DNA from: Vibrio sinaloensis
GTDB taxonomy: Bacteria > Pseudomonadota > Gammaproteobacteria > Enterobacterales > Vibrionaceae
Direction of reading: 5' to 3'
Assembly: GCF_000808535.1 (NCBI RefSeq)
Contig: NZ_JWLV01000050.1
Location: forward strand, 1-40,215
Length of the DNA: 40,215 nt
Of the stretch, positions 8,992 to 18,304 are shown piece after piece; the first letter of the stretch is position 1, and each line of letters begins with the position of its first letter. Below the pieces are notes generated by a model. That model had not been told where the DNA came from. It saw only the letters and a list, made by a program, of their open reading frames with translations, and searched no databases. A program made the position numbers and the translations under genes.

Positions 8992-10251
8992 ATGGATATC
9001 CTTGCGAACTACGGCACTGTCCTGATTATTATTGCAGCAGCTTTCGGTTTTCTGATGGCGATTGGTATTGGCGCAAACGATGTTGCCAATGCGATGGGTA
9101 CATCAGTAGGTTCAAAAGCGCTAACCGTGAAACAAGCGATCATTATCGCAATGATCTTTGAATTTGCGGGTGCATACCTTGCAGGCGGTGAAGTAACCGA
9201 CACTATCCGTAAAGGCGTAATCGAAACGTCACTCTTCGCATCTCAACCAGATGTTCTTGTCTACGGCATGATGTCTGCGCTACTAGCGGCAGGTACATGG
9301 CTATTGCTAGCGTCATACATGGGCTGGCCAGTGTCTACCACTCACTCAATCATCGGTGCAATCATCGGTTTTGCGTGTGTGTCTGTGGGTACGGAAGCCG
9401 TTGACTGGGGCTCAGTTCAAGGCATTGTTGGTAGCTGGATCATTACCCCAGTTATCTCTGGCTTCTTCGCGTACGTTATCTTCGTCAGCGCACAGCGCCT
9501 GATCTTTGATACTGAAAAGCCACTGTTTAACGCAAAGCGCTTTGTTCCTGTGTACATGTTCATCACGACCATGGTAATTGCACTGGTTACGATTAAGAAA
9601 GGTCTGAAGCACGTTGGTCTTCACTTAACGAACGGTGAAGCTTGGATGTGGGCTGCGGGCATTTCTGCGCTAGTGATGGCTGGCGGTTACTTCTACATTC
9701 AGAAGAAGTTCGCAAGCCGCGAAGATGACCACGGTTTTGCCGGTGTTGAAGGTATCTTCAGTGTTCTAATGGTAATCACTGCGTGTGCGATGGCATTTGC
9801 TCACGGTTCAAACGACGTTGCTAATGCGATTGGTCCACTGTCTGCTGTAGTTTCAACGGTAGAGCACATGGGTGAAATCACAGGTAAAAGCACCATTGCA
9901 TGGTGGATTCTTCCTCTAGGCGGTTTCGGTATCGTGGTTGGTCTTGCGACGCTTGGCCACAAAGTGATGGCAACCGTTGGTACGGGTATTACAGAGTTGA
10001 CACCAAGCCGCGGTTTCGCAGCTCAACTTGCAACAGCATGTACTGTTGTTCTTGCGTCAGGTACAGGTCTACCGATCTCAACCACTCAAACTCTGGTTGG
10101 TGCGGTTCTAGGTGTTGGCTTTGCTCGCGGTATTGCAGCGCTGAACCTCGGTGTCGTGCGTAACATCGTTGCATCTTGGATCGTAACTCTACCTGCTGGC
10201 GCACTATTGGCGGTTGTGTTCTTCTACGCTATCCAAGCGATGTTCGTTTAA
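8992..10251 (+). CDS. PiT-family inorganic phosphate transporter
   Basis: This inner-membrane, cation-coupled phosphate permease has 419 residues and about ten predicted helices. The family signature appears twice as an internal inverted duplication: GIGANDVANAMGTSVGSKAL near residue 25 and HGSNDVANAIGPLSAV near residue 270. Each half also carries a second repeat (WPVSTTHSIIGAIIG and LPISTTQTLVGAVLG). The central hydrophilic loop is short compared with the roughly 499-residue E. coli PitA, making this the compact PiT type. The PhoU-like gene upstream supports a role in phosphate uptake under replete conditions. Substrate could be metal-phosphate; sulfate permeases of this superfamily are less likely. 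Confidence 0.94.
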   Translation: MDILANYGTVLIIIAAAFGFLMAIGIGANDVANAMGTSVGSKALTVKQAIIIAMIFEFAGAYLAGGEVTDTIRKGVIETSLFASQPDVLVYGMMSALLAAGTWLLLASYMGWPVSTTHSIIGAIIGFACVSVGTEAVDWGSVQGIVGSWIITPVISGFFAYVIFVSAQRLIFDTEKPLFNAKRFVPVYMFITTMVIALVTIKKGLKHVGLHLTNGEAWMWAAGISALVMAGGYFYIQKKFASREDDHGFAGVEGIFSVLMVITACAMAFAHGSNDVANAIGPLSAVVSTVEHMGEITGKSTIAWWILPLGGFGIVVGLATLGHKVMATVGTGITELTPSRGFAAQLATACTVVLASGTGLPISTTQTLVGAVLGVGFARGIAALNLGVVRNIVASWIVTLPAGALLAVVFFYAIQAMFV

Positions 10252-10305
10252 CCAACGCGTCAATGATGTGTTAACGCACTGTCATTATTGACTCAAATAC
10301 ACAGA

Positions 10306-10330
10306 AAGGGAGGCTTAGCCTCCCTTCTTT
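10306..10330 (+). terminator. Rho-independent terminator after the PiT gene
   Basis: A perfect 9-bp stem (AAGGGAGGC / GCCTCCCTT) with a TTA loop, followed by CTTTG, lies 54 bases after the transporter stop and before ygiM. Confidence 0.8.
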
Positions 10331-10406
10331 GTTGCAGTCACTAAAGAAACTACTTACTATTTCGAGTTAGCAAGATATAGACAATAAGACTGTTAAAGGA
10401 TTTATC

Positions 10407-11018
10407 GTGAAAAAACTGGTTCTGTTAGTTTTAGCCACTCTCGTCGCCGCACCCGCAGCGCTCGCTCAAGACCGATACATTGCGGATAAGCTTTTTACTT
10501 ACATGCACTCTGGCCCAAGCAACCAATACCGTATTATTGGTAGTATCGATGCCGGTGATAAAGTAAAACTTTTGTCTACCGACCGAGCAACAGGCTACAG
10601 CCAAATCCAAGATGACCGAGGCAGAAAAGGTTGGGTTGAAAGCAAGTTTGTCACCAGCCAAGAAAGTATGGCACTGCGTCTACCTAAACTTGAAAAAGAG
10701 CTAGCAGAAACCAAAGAAAGACTTGCGAATGCTCGCTCTACGTCAGATCAAGAGAAAGCAGGACTTGTTGATTCTTTAGAAACCAGTAATCGTCGTATCG
10801 CTGAGCTGGAACAAAGCTACACCGACATGAGCCAACAACTCTCTTCGGCACAAGAAGAAGTTCGTAGCCTACGCGCTAAACTGGATACTCAGAAAGATGA
10901 CTTATTACTTAAGTACTTTATGTATGGCGGTGGTGTAGCTGGTTTGGGCTTGCTGTTTGGCTTAATCTTGCCTCATATTATCCCGCGTAAGAAACGCTCC
11001 CCATCCGGCTGGGCATAA
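10407..11018 (+). CDS. ygiM: TIGR04211 family SH3-domain protein YgiM
   Basis: This is an envelope protein of 203 residues. A cleavable signal peptide (MKKLVLLVLATLVAAPAALA, cut before QDRY) precedes a bacterial SH3 domain (about 23-90, including the GPSNQYRIIGSIDAGDKVKL pattern). A long heptad-rich coiled coil follows (about 90-165), then one C-terminal membrane helix (about 171-190) and a basic IIPRKKR tail in the cytoplasm. The family's exact function is not settled. The SH3 domain suggests binding to peptidoglycan or a periplasmic partner. Linkage to cca is conserved in enterobacteria; here exeAB is placed between them. Confidence 0.92.
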   Translation: MKKLVLLVLATLVAAPAALAQDRYIADKLFTYMHSGPSNQYRIIGSIDAGDKVKLLSTDRATGYSQIQDDRGRKGWVESKFVTSQESMALRLPKLEKELAETKERLANARSTSDQEKAGLVDSLETSNRRIAELEQSYTDMSQQLSSAQEEVRSLRAKLDTQKDDLLLKYFMYGGGVAGLGLLFGLILPHIIPRKKRSPSGWA

Positions 11019-11026
11019 TCAAAAAG

Positions 11027-11050
11027 AAAAGGTCGCTAACGCGACCTTTT
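11027..11050. terminator. Bidirectional terminator between ygiM and exeB
   Basis: AAAAGGTCGC and GCGACCTTTT form a perfect 10-bp stem with a TAAC loop, flanked by A and T runs. It sits between two convergent genes and serves both strands. Confidence 0.85.
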
Positions 11051-11066
11051 TAGTTTCTCTCTTCTG

Positions 11067-11834
11067 TTAGCCTTGCCAATCGTACAGCGCTGGTACTTCG
11101 ATACTTTCGCCATCAAATCGAATCAAACAGCTATTCTGATCGATTCGCTCCACTTGAATCCGATCCGTAATCCAATCCCCTTGGTTATATTCGGTTCCAT
11201 TCACTTTGACCCAGCGCTTGGTTTTATTACTTGAATAGACGTGCGTTTGGAAGTTCAGAGCAGGTAAACGACCTTGCCACTTATCCCCTTGTTGCGCCAA
11301 ATTTGAAACTTGGCTGGGCGACGGCGCTTCTAAATCAGTCTCCTCTCCCAATGCGTTTTCAATTCGCATCGCTAGCTCTGGGGATAGCTCAGATAAATCG
11401 AGGTTCCCCAATAAAGATTCTTCTTGTTTAAGTGGCTCAGAGGTATCCGGCGTAACTTCTGTCTTATCAAAGCTCGGAGAAGACATCTCACGTGCTGGCT
11501 CGGGAACGTTGATCACTTCTGCAATCTGAACATCATACGTTGGGGTAAGGTTGGTGAACTCTGGGTAAGGCAACTCAGCATATTCAAAAGGCGTATCGAC
11601 TTGAATCACCTGAGGTTGATTAGCGTTGGCCCTTGACGATACTTTGTCTTGATAGCTTTCATAAATTCCGTAAGCAGCCGTCAATAGAGCAGGCAAACAC
11701 ACCAACGCCACGATGGCCGATTTGCTAGTTTTCACCTCTTGGGGGCGATTCAACAAGTTTGGATAGACACCTCCCTGCTGCGTCGCTTGATGACTTTGCT
11801 CCGATAAGTCGAGCGCTTTAAGTACATTGGACAT
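11067..11834 (-). CDS. exeB: General secretion pathway protein B (GspB/ExeB)
   Basis: The 255-residue inner-membrane protein has a short cytoplasmic N-terminus, one membrane helix (IVALVCLPALLTAAYGIY, about 41-58), a low-complexity acidic periplasmic linker, and a C-terminal T2SSB-type domain (about 190-250, with NQGDWITDRIQVERI). In Aeromonas and Vibrio, ExeB works with ExeA to place the type II secretion secretin in the outer membrane. Its ATG overlaps the exeA stop by one base (TAATG), so the two are translationally coupled. The main T2SS operon is not in this window. Confidence 0.9.
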   Translation of the reverse strand: MSNVLKALDLSEQSHQATQQGGVYPNLLNRPQEVKTSKSAIVALVCLPALLTAAYGIYESYQDKVSSRANANQPQVIQVDTPFEYAELPYPEFTNLTPTYDVQIAEVINVPEPAREMSSPSFDKTEVTPDTSEPLKQEESLLGNLDLSELSPELAMRIENALGEETDLEAPSPSQVSNLAQQGDKWQGRLPALNFQTHVYSSNKTKRWVKVNGTEYNQGDWITDRIQVERIDQNSCLIRFDGESIEVPALYDWQG

Positions 11835-13444
11835 TATGCCGACTCCTCATTATCGGTCAGAGAGGGAACGCCTTCTCGCACCATTTCTTCTAGACGCTGC
11901 AGGGTGTTTTTCCCTGCAATACCATCAACGGATAACCCCTGCCAACGTTGAAACAACTTCACTTTTTCTTGCAAGGCAGAGTCGTAGCGGTCACTTCCTG
12001 TACGTGGTTTTCCAAGCAACATCGACAAATGGTGATCTAGCAGCGCCACAGGCTCTCCTTGCATACCTGGTTTCAAGGATCCCCCCCAATATTTACGCCA
12101 GATTTGTCGATACTCTCCCGACCAGATTGCCTTAAGCTGAGTGAGCGGTAACTCGATGTTGCGCTCCCCCACTAACAAACGAGCATTCACTTGATCAAGG
12201 GAGTGAAGCACAGCGTAACTCTGGCGCCCATCTTTATTGAGAGTGAGCAATACCGGAGCATTGTGGCGGCGAAGAGCCAGCACATCTCCGTTCAACCTGA
12301 GACACTGAAATGCATTTTCGCTGTCCGCTAAGCACAGCTTATCCAACATCGACGCTTGGTATCCCCAAACCTGATAGAGCGTCGCCATCCCTTGCTCTAA
12401 GCTATCTGATTCGAACAACTGTGATGCCAGCTCAGCAGGAAATACCGTTTTTGAGACGATTGTTGGCTCAACAGCGGGGTAGCGCAGTTCAACCTGTTGA
12501 GCAATCGCATCGTTAGCTAACTTAGGGACATAGAAGTAACTTGCACCAGCTATCAGCACCCCAAGGCTGGCTGCTGCAGCATAGTGAAGGTAGCGGGGTT
12601 TACTCTGAACCTGCTGCGATGGGCGATGAAACGACGTTTGAAAACTCATCACCTCTTGGCACGCGAGCTGCACCGTCGAATAAGAGGGAGCAGATTCGCC
12701 GACACTGTATGCCTGCTTTAAAGCCGCATCACAAACGAGGTTGATCAAACGAGGAATACCAAGCGTTTGATTCGCAATCAGCTTAAGCGATTTACTGGTG
12801 AAGAGTTCACGCTGACCACCAGCAAACTCTAATCGAAAACGTATATACTCAGCCGTTTCTTTTTCATTCAATGGCAGCAGGTGGTAACGACCTGTGATTC
12901 GTTGTGCTAACTGCCTAAGCTGGGGCATTTGCAGCTTCTGTTGCAGTTCAGGCTGACCAATCAATAACACCTTAAGCAGTTTTTGACTTTCTGTCTCAAG
13001 GTTAGTGAGCAGCCTAAGTTGCTCGAGCACTTCCGCCGATAAATGCTGGGCTTCATCAATCACCAGTAGCGTTTGTATTCCATTGGCGTAGCTACCAAGT
13101 AGGAATTGATGAATCGTTTGGCTAAGCTGTTTTAGGGAGGCGTCTTGAGGGTAATCCAGAGCAAATTCATCACAAATCGCTTCAAGTAGTTCACTGTTCG
13201 AAAACGTCGGGTTAAGGATTAACCCCGCTTGAATATTATCGTCTAGTGCACGAAGCATCGCTCTTGCGACGGTCGTTTTACCCGTACCGACCTCACCTGT
13301 CAGCATGGCAAAACCTCCGCCCTCTCCTAGCCCAGCATTCAAGCGAGTGATCGCTTCTTTATGCCGTTGGCTTTGGAAAAGAAAACGAGAATTCGGAACG
13401 ATTGAAAAAGGCAGTTCCGTAAATCCAAAATGTTGCTTATACAT
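11834..13444 (-). CDS. exeA: General secretion pathway ATPase/peptidoglycan-binding protein A (GspA/ExeA)
   Basis: ExeA is a 536-residue membrane ATPase. The cytoplasmic AAA+ domain has Walker A (GEVGTGKTT, about 47-55) and Walker B (LLVIDEAQHL, about 125-135). A membrane helix follows (AAAASLGVLIAGASYFYV, about 288-305), then a periplasmic region ending in a peptidoglycan-binding domain of the PG_binding_1 type (ALQEKVKLFQRWQGLSVDG, about 483-525). Together with ExeB it remodels or binds the wall so the type II secretin can multimerise. I start at 13444 (MYKQHFGFTELPF), the usual ExeA opening; the longer frame to 13510 adds 22 residues that do not look like the family. It is divergent from cca. 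Confidence 0.93.
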   Translation of the reverse strand: MYKQHFGFTELPFSIVPNSRFLFQSQRHKEAITRLNAGLGEGGGFAMLTGEVGTGKTTVARAMLRALDDNIQAGLILNPTFSNSELLEAICDEFALDYPQDASLKQLSQTIHQFLLGSYANGIQTLLVIDEAQHLSAEVLEQLRLLTNLETESQKLLKVLLIGQPELQQKLQMPQLRQLAQRITGRYHLLPLNEKETAEYIRFRLEFAGGQRELFTSKSLKLIANQTLGIPRLINLVCDAALKQAYSVGESAPSYSTVQLACQEVMSFQTSFHRPSQQVQSKPRYLHYAAAASLGVLIAGASYFYVPKLANDAIAQQVELRYPAVEPTIVSKTVFPAELASQLFESDSLEQGMATLYQVWGYQASMLDKLCLADSENAFQCLRLNGDVLALRRHNAPVLLTLNKDGRQSYAVLHSLDQVNARLLVGERNIELPLTQLKAIWSGEYRQIWRKYWGGSLKPGMQGEPVALLDHHLSMLLGKPRTGSDRYDSALQEKVKLFQRWQGLSVDGIAGKNTLQRLEEMVREGVPSLTDNEESA

Positions 13445-13534
13445 GCTTCTCGTCTCTGGGAATTTAGTGATAAGAAAAGTACCATTGCAGGCAACAATAG
13501 CCAATGGCAATGTTAAGAAATGAGAGAGGCTTTA

Positions 13535-14746
13535 GTGCAAAGATACCTTGTAGGTGGGGCAGTTCGCGATCAACTGCTGAATATCGACGTTTATGATAGA
13601 GATTGGGTCGTCGTCGGCTCGACACCAGAACAGATGCTCGAACAAGGCTTTACTGCGGTTGGGAAAGAGTTCCCCGTATTTCTTCACCCAAAAACCAAAG
13701 AAGAACACGCGCTAGCACGTACTGAGCGAAAAATAGGTGCTGGCTATACGGGATTTGAATGCTACTTTGCACAGGATGTCACTCTCGAAGAAGATTTGCT
13801 TCGCCGAGACCTAACGATTAACGCGATGGCACAAGATCCAAGCGGCAAGATCATCGATCCCTATAATGGACAACAAGATCTCCAAGATCGCCTTTTACGC
13901 CACGTCTCAGAGGCCTTTACCGAAGATCCTTTACGCGTCCTCCGTGTTGCTCGCTTTGCTGCAAAGTTGGCGCATTTAGGCTTTACTGTCGCCGACGAAA
14001 CGATTGAATTAATGAGAAAAATTGCCCAATCAGGCGAGCTTGAACACCTCACTCCGGAGCGTGTTTGGCAGGAATGGCATAAATCCCTTTCAACCCAAAG
14101 TCCCCATATTTTCCTTCAAGTACTCAAAACCTGTGACGCCTTAAAAGTTGTGCTTCCTGAACTAGACGCCCTATTCGGTGTCCCTCAGCCTGAGAAATGG
14201 CACCCTGAGATCGACACCGGTATTCATACCTTGATGGTTGCTGAGCAAGCAGCCCTTTTGAGTGATTCTCTACCAGTGCGTTTTGCCGCTCAAGTTCATG
14301 ACTTAGGAAAAGGAATCACGCCAGAATCAGAATGGCCTAGCCATAAGATGCACTGCCACACTGGTCTAAAGCTAATCAAGAAACTTTGTGACCGTGTGCG
14401 TGTACCCAATGAGTATCGTGATTTAGCTTTAATGGTCTGTGAGCAGCACTCCAATATTCATCGCGCAGCCGAGCTTCGCCCTGAGACCAAGCTCAAAGTG
14501 CTCAATAAGTTTGATGTGTGGCGTAAACCGGAGCGCTTACAAGACATCCTGATTTGCTGTATGGCAGACAGCCGCGGTCGAACTGGCTTCGAAAGCATCG
14601 ACTATCCTCAGAAGGCGATTTTTGAGCAAGCTTACAAAGCGGCTTTGACTGTGAATGTGCAAGACATTATCAAAGATGGCTTTAAAGGCGCGGATATCCG
14701 CATTGAGATGGAAAAGCGTAGAGTTGAGGCTATTCGAGAGGCTTAA
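13535..14746 (+). CDS. cca: Multifunctional CCA-adding tRNA nucleotidyltransferase, GTG start
   Basis: Cca builds or repairs the CCA 3' end of tRNAs. I place the start at a GTG (13535), preceded by GAGAGG. This gives MQRYLVGGAVRDQLL and puts the catalytic carboxylates at D21 and D23 (YDRDWVVVG), the numbering of the E. coli enzyme. An in-frame ATG at 13520 would add five residues. RRDLTINAMA follows the class II nucleotidyltransferase pattern. A C-terminal HD domain (QVHDLGKG near residue 253, later EQHSNIH) accounts for the phosphatase/phosphodiesterase activities of the long form. The length is 403 residues, against 412 in E. coli. Confidence 0.95.
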   Translation: MQRYLVGGAVRDQLLNIDVYDRDWVVVGSTPEQMLEQGFTAVGKEFPVFLHPKTKEEHALARTERKIGAGYTGFECYFAQDVTLEEDLLRRDLTINAMAQDPSGKIIDPYNGQQDLQDRLLRHVSEAFTEDPLRVLRVARFAAKLAHLGFTVADETIELMRKIAQSGELEHLTPERVWQEWHKSLSTQSPHIFLQVLKTCDALKVVLPELDALFGVPQPEKWHPEIDTGIHTLMVAEQAALLSDSLPVRFAAQVHDLGKGITPESEWPSHKMHCHTGLKLIKKLCDRVRVPNEYRDLALMVCEQHSNIHRAAELRPETKLKVLNKFDVWRKPERLQDILICCMADSRGRTGFESIDYPQKAIFEQAYKAALTVNVQDIIKDGFKGADIRIEMEKRRVEAIREA

Positions 14747-14796
14747 GGAGATTCCCTAGTCTCACCAACGTCGCTCTAAGGAATAACACAAACAAA

Positions 14797-14825
14797 AACG
14801 CCTCCGAAATCGGAGGCGTTTTTTA
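14797..14825 (+). terminator. Rho-independent terminator of cca
   Basis: A perfect 10-bp stem (AACGCCTCCG / CGGAGGCGTT) with an AAAT loop is followed directly by TTTTT (cgttttttaaag), 50 bases past the cca stop. Confidence 0.9.
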
Positions 14826-14861
14826 AAGCTACAATCAGCTAAATTCAACTAAGAATTGAAC

Positions 14862-14990
14862 TGACCTTTAACTTCTTTAAGACCGCTTTTGTTGTAAAAA
14901 GAAGGAGCTTTAGCACCTAGAGCTTCTTCGATACGGATTAGTTGGTTGCTTTCTTTTAGGTATAGCAGCAACACGGTCAGAACGACTCAT
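14862..14990 (-). pseudogene. Decayed second copy of the eno 3' end
   Basis: This stretch repeats eno 15095-15198 in the same orientation. Bases 14902-14938 match 15123-15159 perfectly over 37 positions. Both outer blocks (14862-14885 and about 14967-14990) match eno with one mismatch in 24. About 25 extra bases are inserted at two points (around 14886-14901 and 14949-14966). Read on the minus strand, the segments correspond to MSRSDRVA, then after a frame shift NQLIRIEEALGAKAP, then GLKEVKGQ followed by FNS and a stop. It cannot encode an enolase and has no start of its own. It lies downstream of the eno terminator, inside the 344-base gap between cca and eno. Confidence 0.85.
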
Positions 14991-15000
14991 CGTTCTCTGA

Positions 15001-15020
15001 GCTCTAAAAGCTCTTAGAGC
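15001..15020. repeat. Small hairpin beside the eno fragment
   Basis: GCTCTAA and TTAGAGC form a perfect 7-bp inverted repeat with a 6-base loop. It sits exactly between the end of the degenerate eno copy and the eno terminator and has no T tract, so I do not call it a terminator. It may mark the junction of the rearrangement. Confidence 0.5.
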
Positions 15021-15031
15021 CTTAAACGCAA

Positions 15032-15057
15032 AATGCCTCACTAAAAAGTGAGGCATT
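15032..15057 (-). terminator. Rho-independent terminator of eno
   Basis: A perfect 11-bp stem (AATGCCTCACT / AGTGAGGCATT) with an AAAA/TTTT loop lies about 35 bases after the eno stop and is followed on the minus strand by TTGCG. Confidence 0.8.
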
Positions 15058-15090
15058 CATTAAAGCTTTAAGCTAATAATTCGTTAGGAA

Positions 15091-16389
<1,299 letters not shown>

Positions 16390-16430
16390 TGAATGTTTCC
16401 TTCTCGTTGAATATATAATGTCAAAATTAA

Positions 16431-16459
16431 GGGCAGCAGCACAACTAACGCTACTGCCC
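16431..16459 (-). terminator. Terminator-like hairpin between pyrG and eno
   Basis: On the minus strand GGGCAGTAGC pairs with GCTGCTGCCC (10 bp, one G-T wobble) around a 9-base loop, followed by TTAATTTTG. It starts 8 bases after the pyrG stop. It probably ends or attenuates pyrG transcripts and leaves eno largely to its own promoter. Confidence 0.6.
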
Positions 16460-16466
16460 GTATCCT

Positions 16467-18107
16467 TTACTTCTCTAATTCGCCGCGTTGGTATTCACCA
16501 GCCGCTTTCACGAAACCTGCAAACAGTGGGTGACCATCGCGAGGTGTTGAAGTGAACTCTGGGTGGAACTGAGCCGCTACAAACCAAGGGTGAGCTGGGT
16601 TCTCAATCACTTCTACCAGTTTCTTGTCTGCAGATAGACCCGATACTTTCAGGCCTGCTTTTTCAATCTGCGGACGAAGGTTGTTGTTCACTTCGTAACG
16701 GTGGCGGTGACGCTCATGAATTGTCGCGCTACCGTATAGTTCACGAGCTTTCGTTCCTTTCTCTAGGTGACATAGCTGTGAACCAAGACGCATAGTACCA
16801 CCAAGATCTGACTTCTCGGTACGTTCTTCAACGTTACCTTCGCCATCAACCCACTCAGTGATTAGACCAACCACTGGGTACTTCGTCTCTTTGTTAAATT
16901 CTGTTGAGTGAGCACCTTCCATACCCGCAACGTTGCGCGCGTATTCGATCAGTGCTACTTGCATGCCTAGACAGATGCCAAGGTAAGGGACTTTGTTCTC
17001 ACGAGCGTATTTCGCCGCCATGATCTTGCCTTCCACACCACGATCGCCGAAGCCACCTGGAACTAGGATTGCGTCAAGACCTGCAAGTGCTTCGTCGCCT
17101 TTGCTCTCTACATCTTGAGAATCAACGTACTTAATCTTAACGCTTAGACGGTTCTTAAGACCTGCGTGCTTAAGCGCTTCGTTTACTGATTTGTAAGCAT
17201 CTGGAAGTTCGATGTACTTACCAACCATACCGATAGTCACTTCAGCGGTTGGGTTCGCTTCTTCGTAGATAACCTGTTCCCATTCTGACAGATCTGCTTC
17301 AGGAGCAGTAATGCCAAAGCGAGAACATACTAGGTCGTCTAAACCTTGAGATTTGATGAGTTGAGGGATCTTGTAGATTGAATCTACGTCCTTCATCGAG
17401 ATAACCGCTTTTTCTTGTACGTTACAGAAAAGCGCGATCTTCTTACGTTCGTTCGCAGGGATCATGCGATCGCTACGACAAACAAGGATGTCTGGCTGGA
17501 TACCGATAGATAGCAACTCTTTTACCGAGTGCTGAGTCGGCTTAGTTTTCACTTCACCCGCCGCCGCTAGGTAAGGAACTAAGGTCAGGTGCATGAACAT
17601 AGCGCGCTCACGGCCAAGTTCTACAGCTAGCTGACGGATAGCTTCCATAAATGGTAGAGATTCGATATCACCAACCGTACCACCGACTTCAACGATAGCT
17701 ACGTCGTGGCCTTCAGAGCCAGCGATCACGCGATCTTTGATAGCGTTAGTGATGTGTGGGATAACCTGAATGGTTGCACCTAGGTAATCACCACGACGCT
17801 CTTTACGTAGAACGTCAGCGTAAACACGACCTGCAGTGAAGTTGTTGCGCTTAGTCATCTTGGTGCGAATGAATCGCTCGTAGTGACCAAGGTCAAGGTC
17901 AGTTTCAGCGCCATCTTCCGTGACGAACACCTCACCGTGTTGAGTTGGGCTCATAGTGCCTGGGTCAACGTTAATGTAAGGGTCAAGCTTCATCATAGTC
18001 ACTTTAAGACCACGAGCTTCTAGAATAGCCGCAAGAGATGCTGCTGCAATACCTTTACCTAGAGAGGATACAACCCCGCCAGTAACAAAAATGTAATTTG
18101 TCGTCAT
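16467..18107 (-). CDS. pyrG: CTP synthase
   Basis: PyrG aminates UTP to CTP using glutamine and ATP. The 546-residue length is typical. The N-terminal amidoligase domain begins MTTNYIFVTGGVVSSLGKG with the P-loop, and KMTKRNNFTAGRVY lies in the substrate region. The C-terminal class I glutamine amidotransferase domain has PGGFGDRGVEGK near residue 350, the nucleophile Cys in YLGICLGMQ near 380, and HPEF near 515. pyrG-eno adjacency is conserved across gamma-proteobacteria. Its upstream region holds a good extended -10 promoter with a CRP-like site (see separate entries). Confidence 0.99.
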   Translation of the reverse strand: MTTNYIFVTGGVVSSLGKGIAAASLAAILEARGLKVTMMKLDPYINVDPGTMSPTQHGEVFVTEDGAETDLDLGHYERFIRTKMTKRNNFTAGRVYADVLRKERRGDYLGATIQVIPHITNAIKDRVIAGSEGHDVAIVEVGGTVGDIESLPFMEAIRQLAVELGRERAMFMHLTLVPYLAAAGEVKTKPTQHSVKELLSIGIQPDILVCRSDRMIPANERKKIALFCNVQEKAVISMKDVDSIYKIPQLIKSQGLDDLVCSRFGITAPEADLSEWEQVIYEEANPTAEVTIGMVGKYIELPDAYKSVNEALKHAGLKNRLSVKIKYVDSQDVESKGDEALAGLDAILVPGGFGDRGVEGKIMAAKYARENKVPYLGICLGMQVALIEYARNVAGMEGAHSTEFNKETKYPVVGLITEWVDGEGNVEERTEKSDLGGTMRLGSQLCHLEKGTKARELYGSATIHERHRHRYEVNNNLRPQIEKAGLKVSGLSADKKLVEVIENPAHPWFVAAQFHPEFTSTPRDGHPLFAGFVKAAGEYQRGELEK

Positions 18108-18163
18108 GTTTAACCTGAAATTGGTTGAATGAGGGAAAATGGATTTCTTCTGGACGGGATATA

Positions 18164-18192
18164 AATATACCAGAAGCCCTTAACCGCCACAA
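18164..18192 (-). promoter_or_regulatory. Predicted sigma-70 promoter of pyrG
   Basis: On the minus strand -35 TTGTGG (18192-18187) is separated by 17 bases from -10 TATATT (18169-18164). A TGG immediately before the -10 gives an extended -10 element. Transcription would start near 18157, leaving a leader of about 50 bases before the pyrG ATG. Confidence 0.55.
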
Positions 18193-18208
18193 CGTGAAAT
18201 CTATCACA
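18193..18208 (-). promoter_or_regulatory. Candidate CRP-binding site overlapping the pyrG -35
   Basis: The minus strand reads TGTGATAGATTTCACG, matching TGTGA-N6-TCACA at nine of ten core positions. Its centre is about 43 bases upstream of the predicted start, close to the -41.5 spacing of class II CRP activation. Site and promoter are both predictions from sequence. Confidence 0.5.
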
Positions 18209-18304
18209 CTGCAATTTTTTATTTTTTGCTTCAAATCAAACTGCATGAACAGAACAAACTCACACAAAACATAGTTGAGTCAATCTTGTCCCATTTCGCT
18301 GAAT

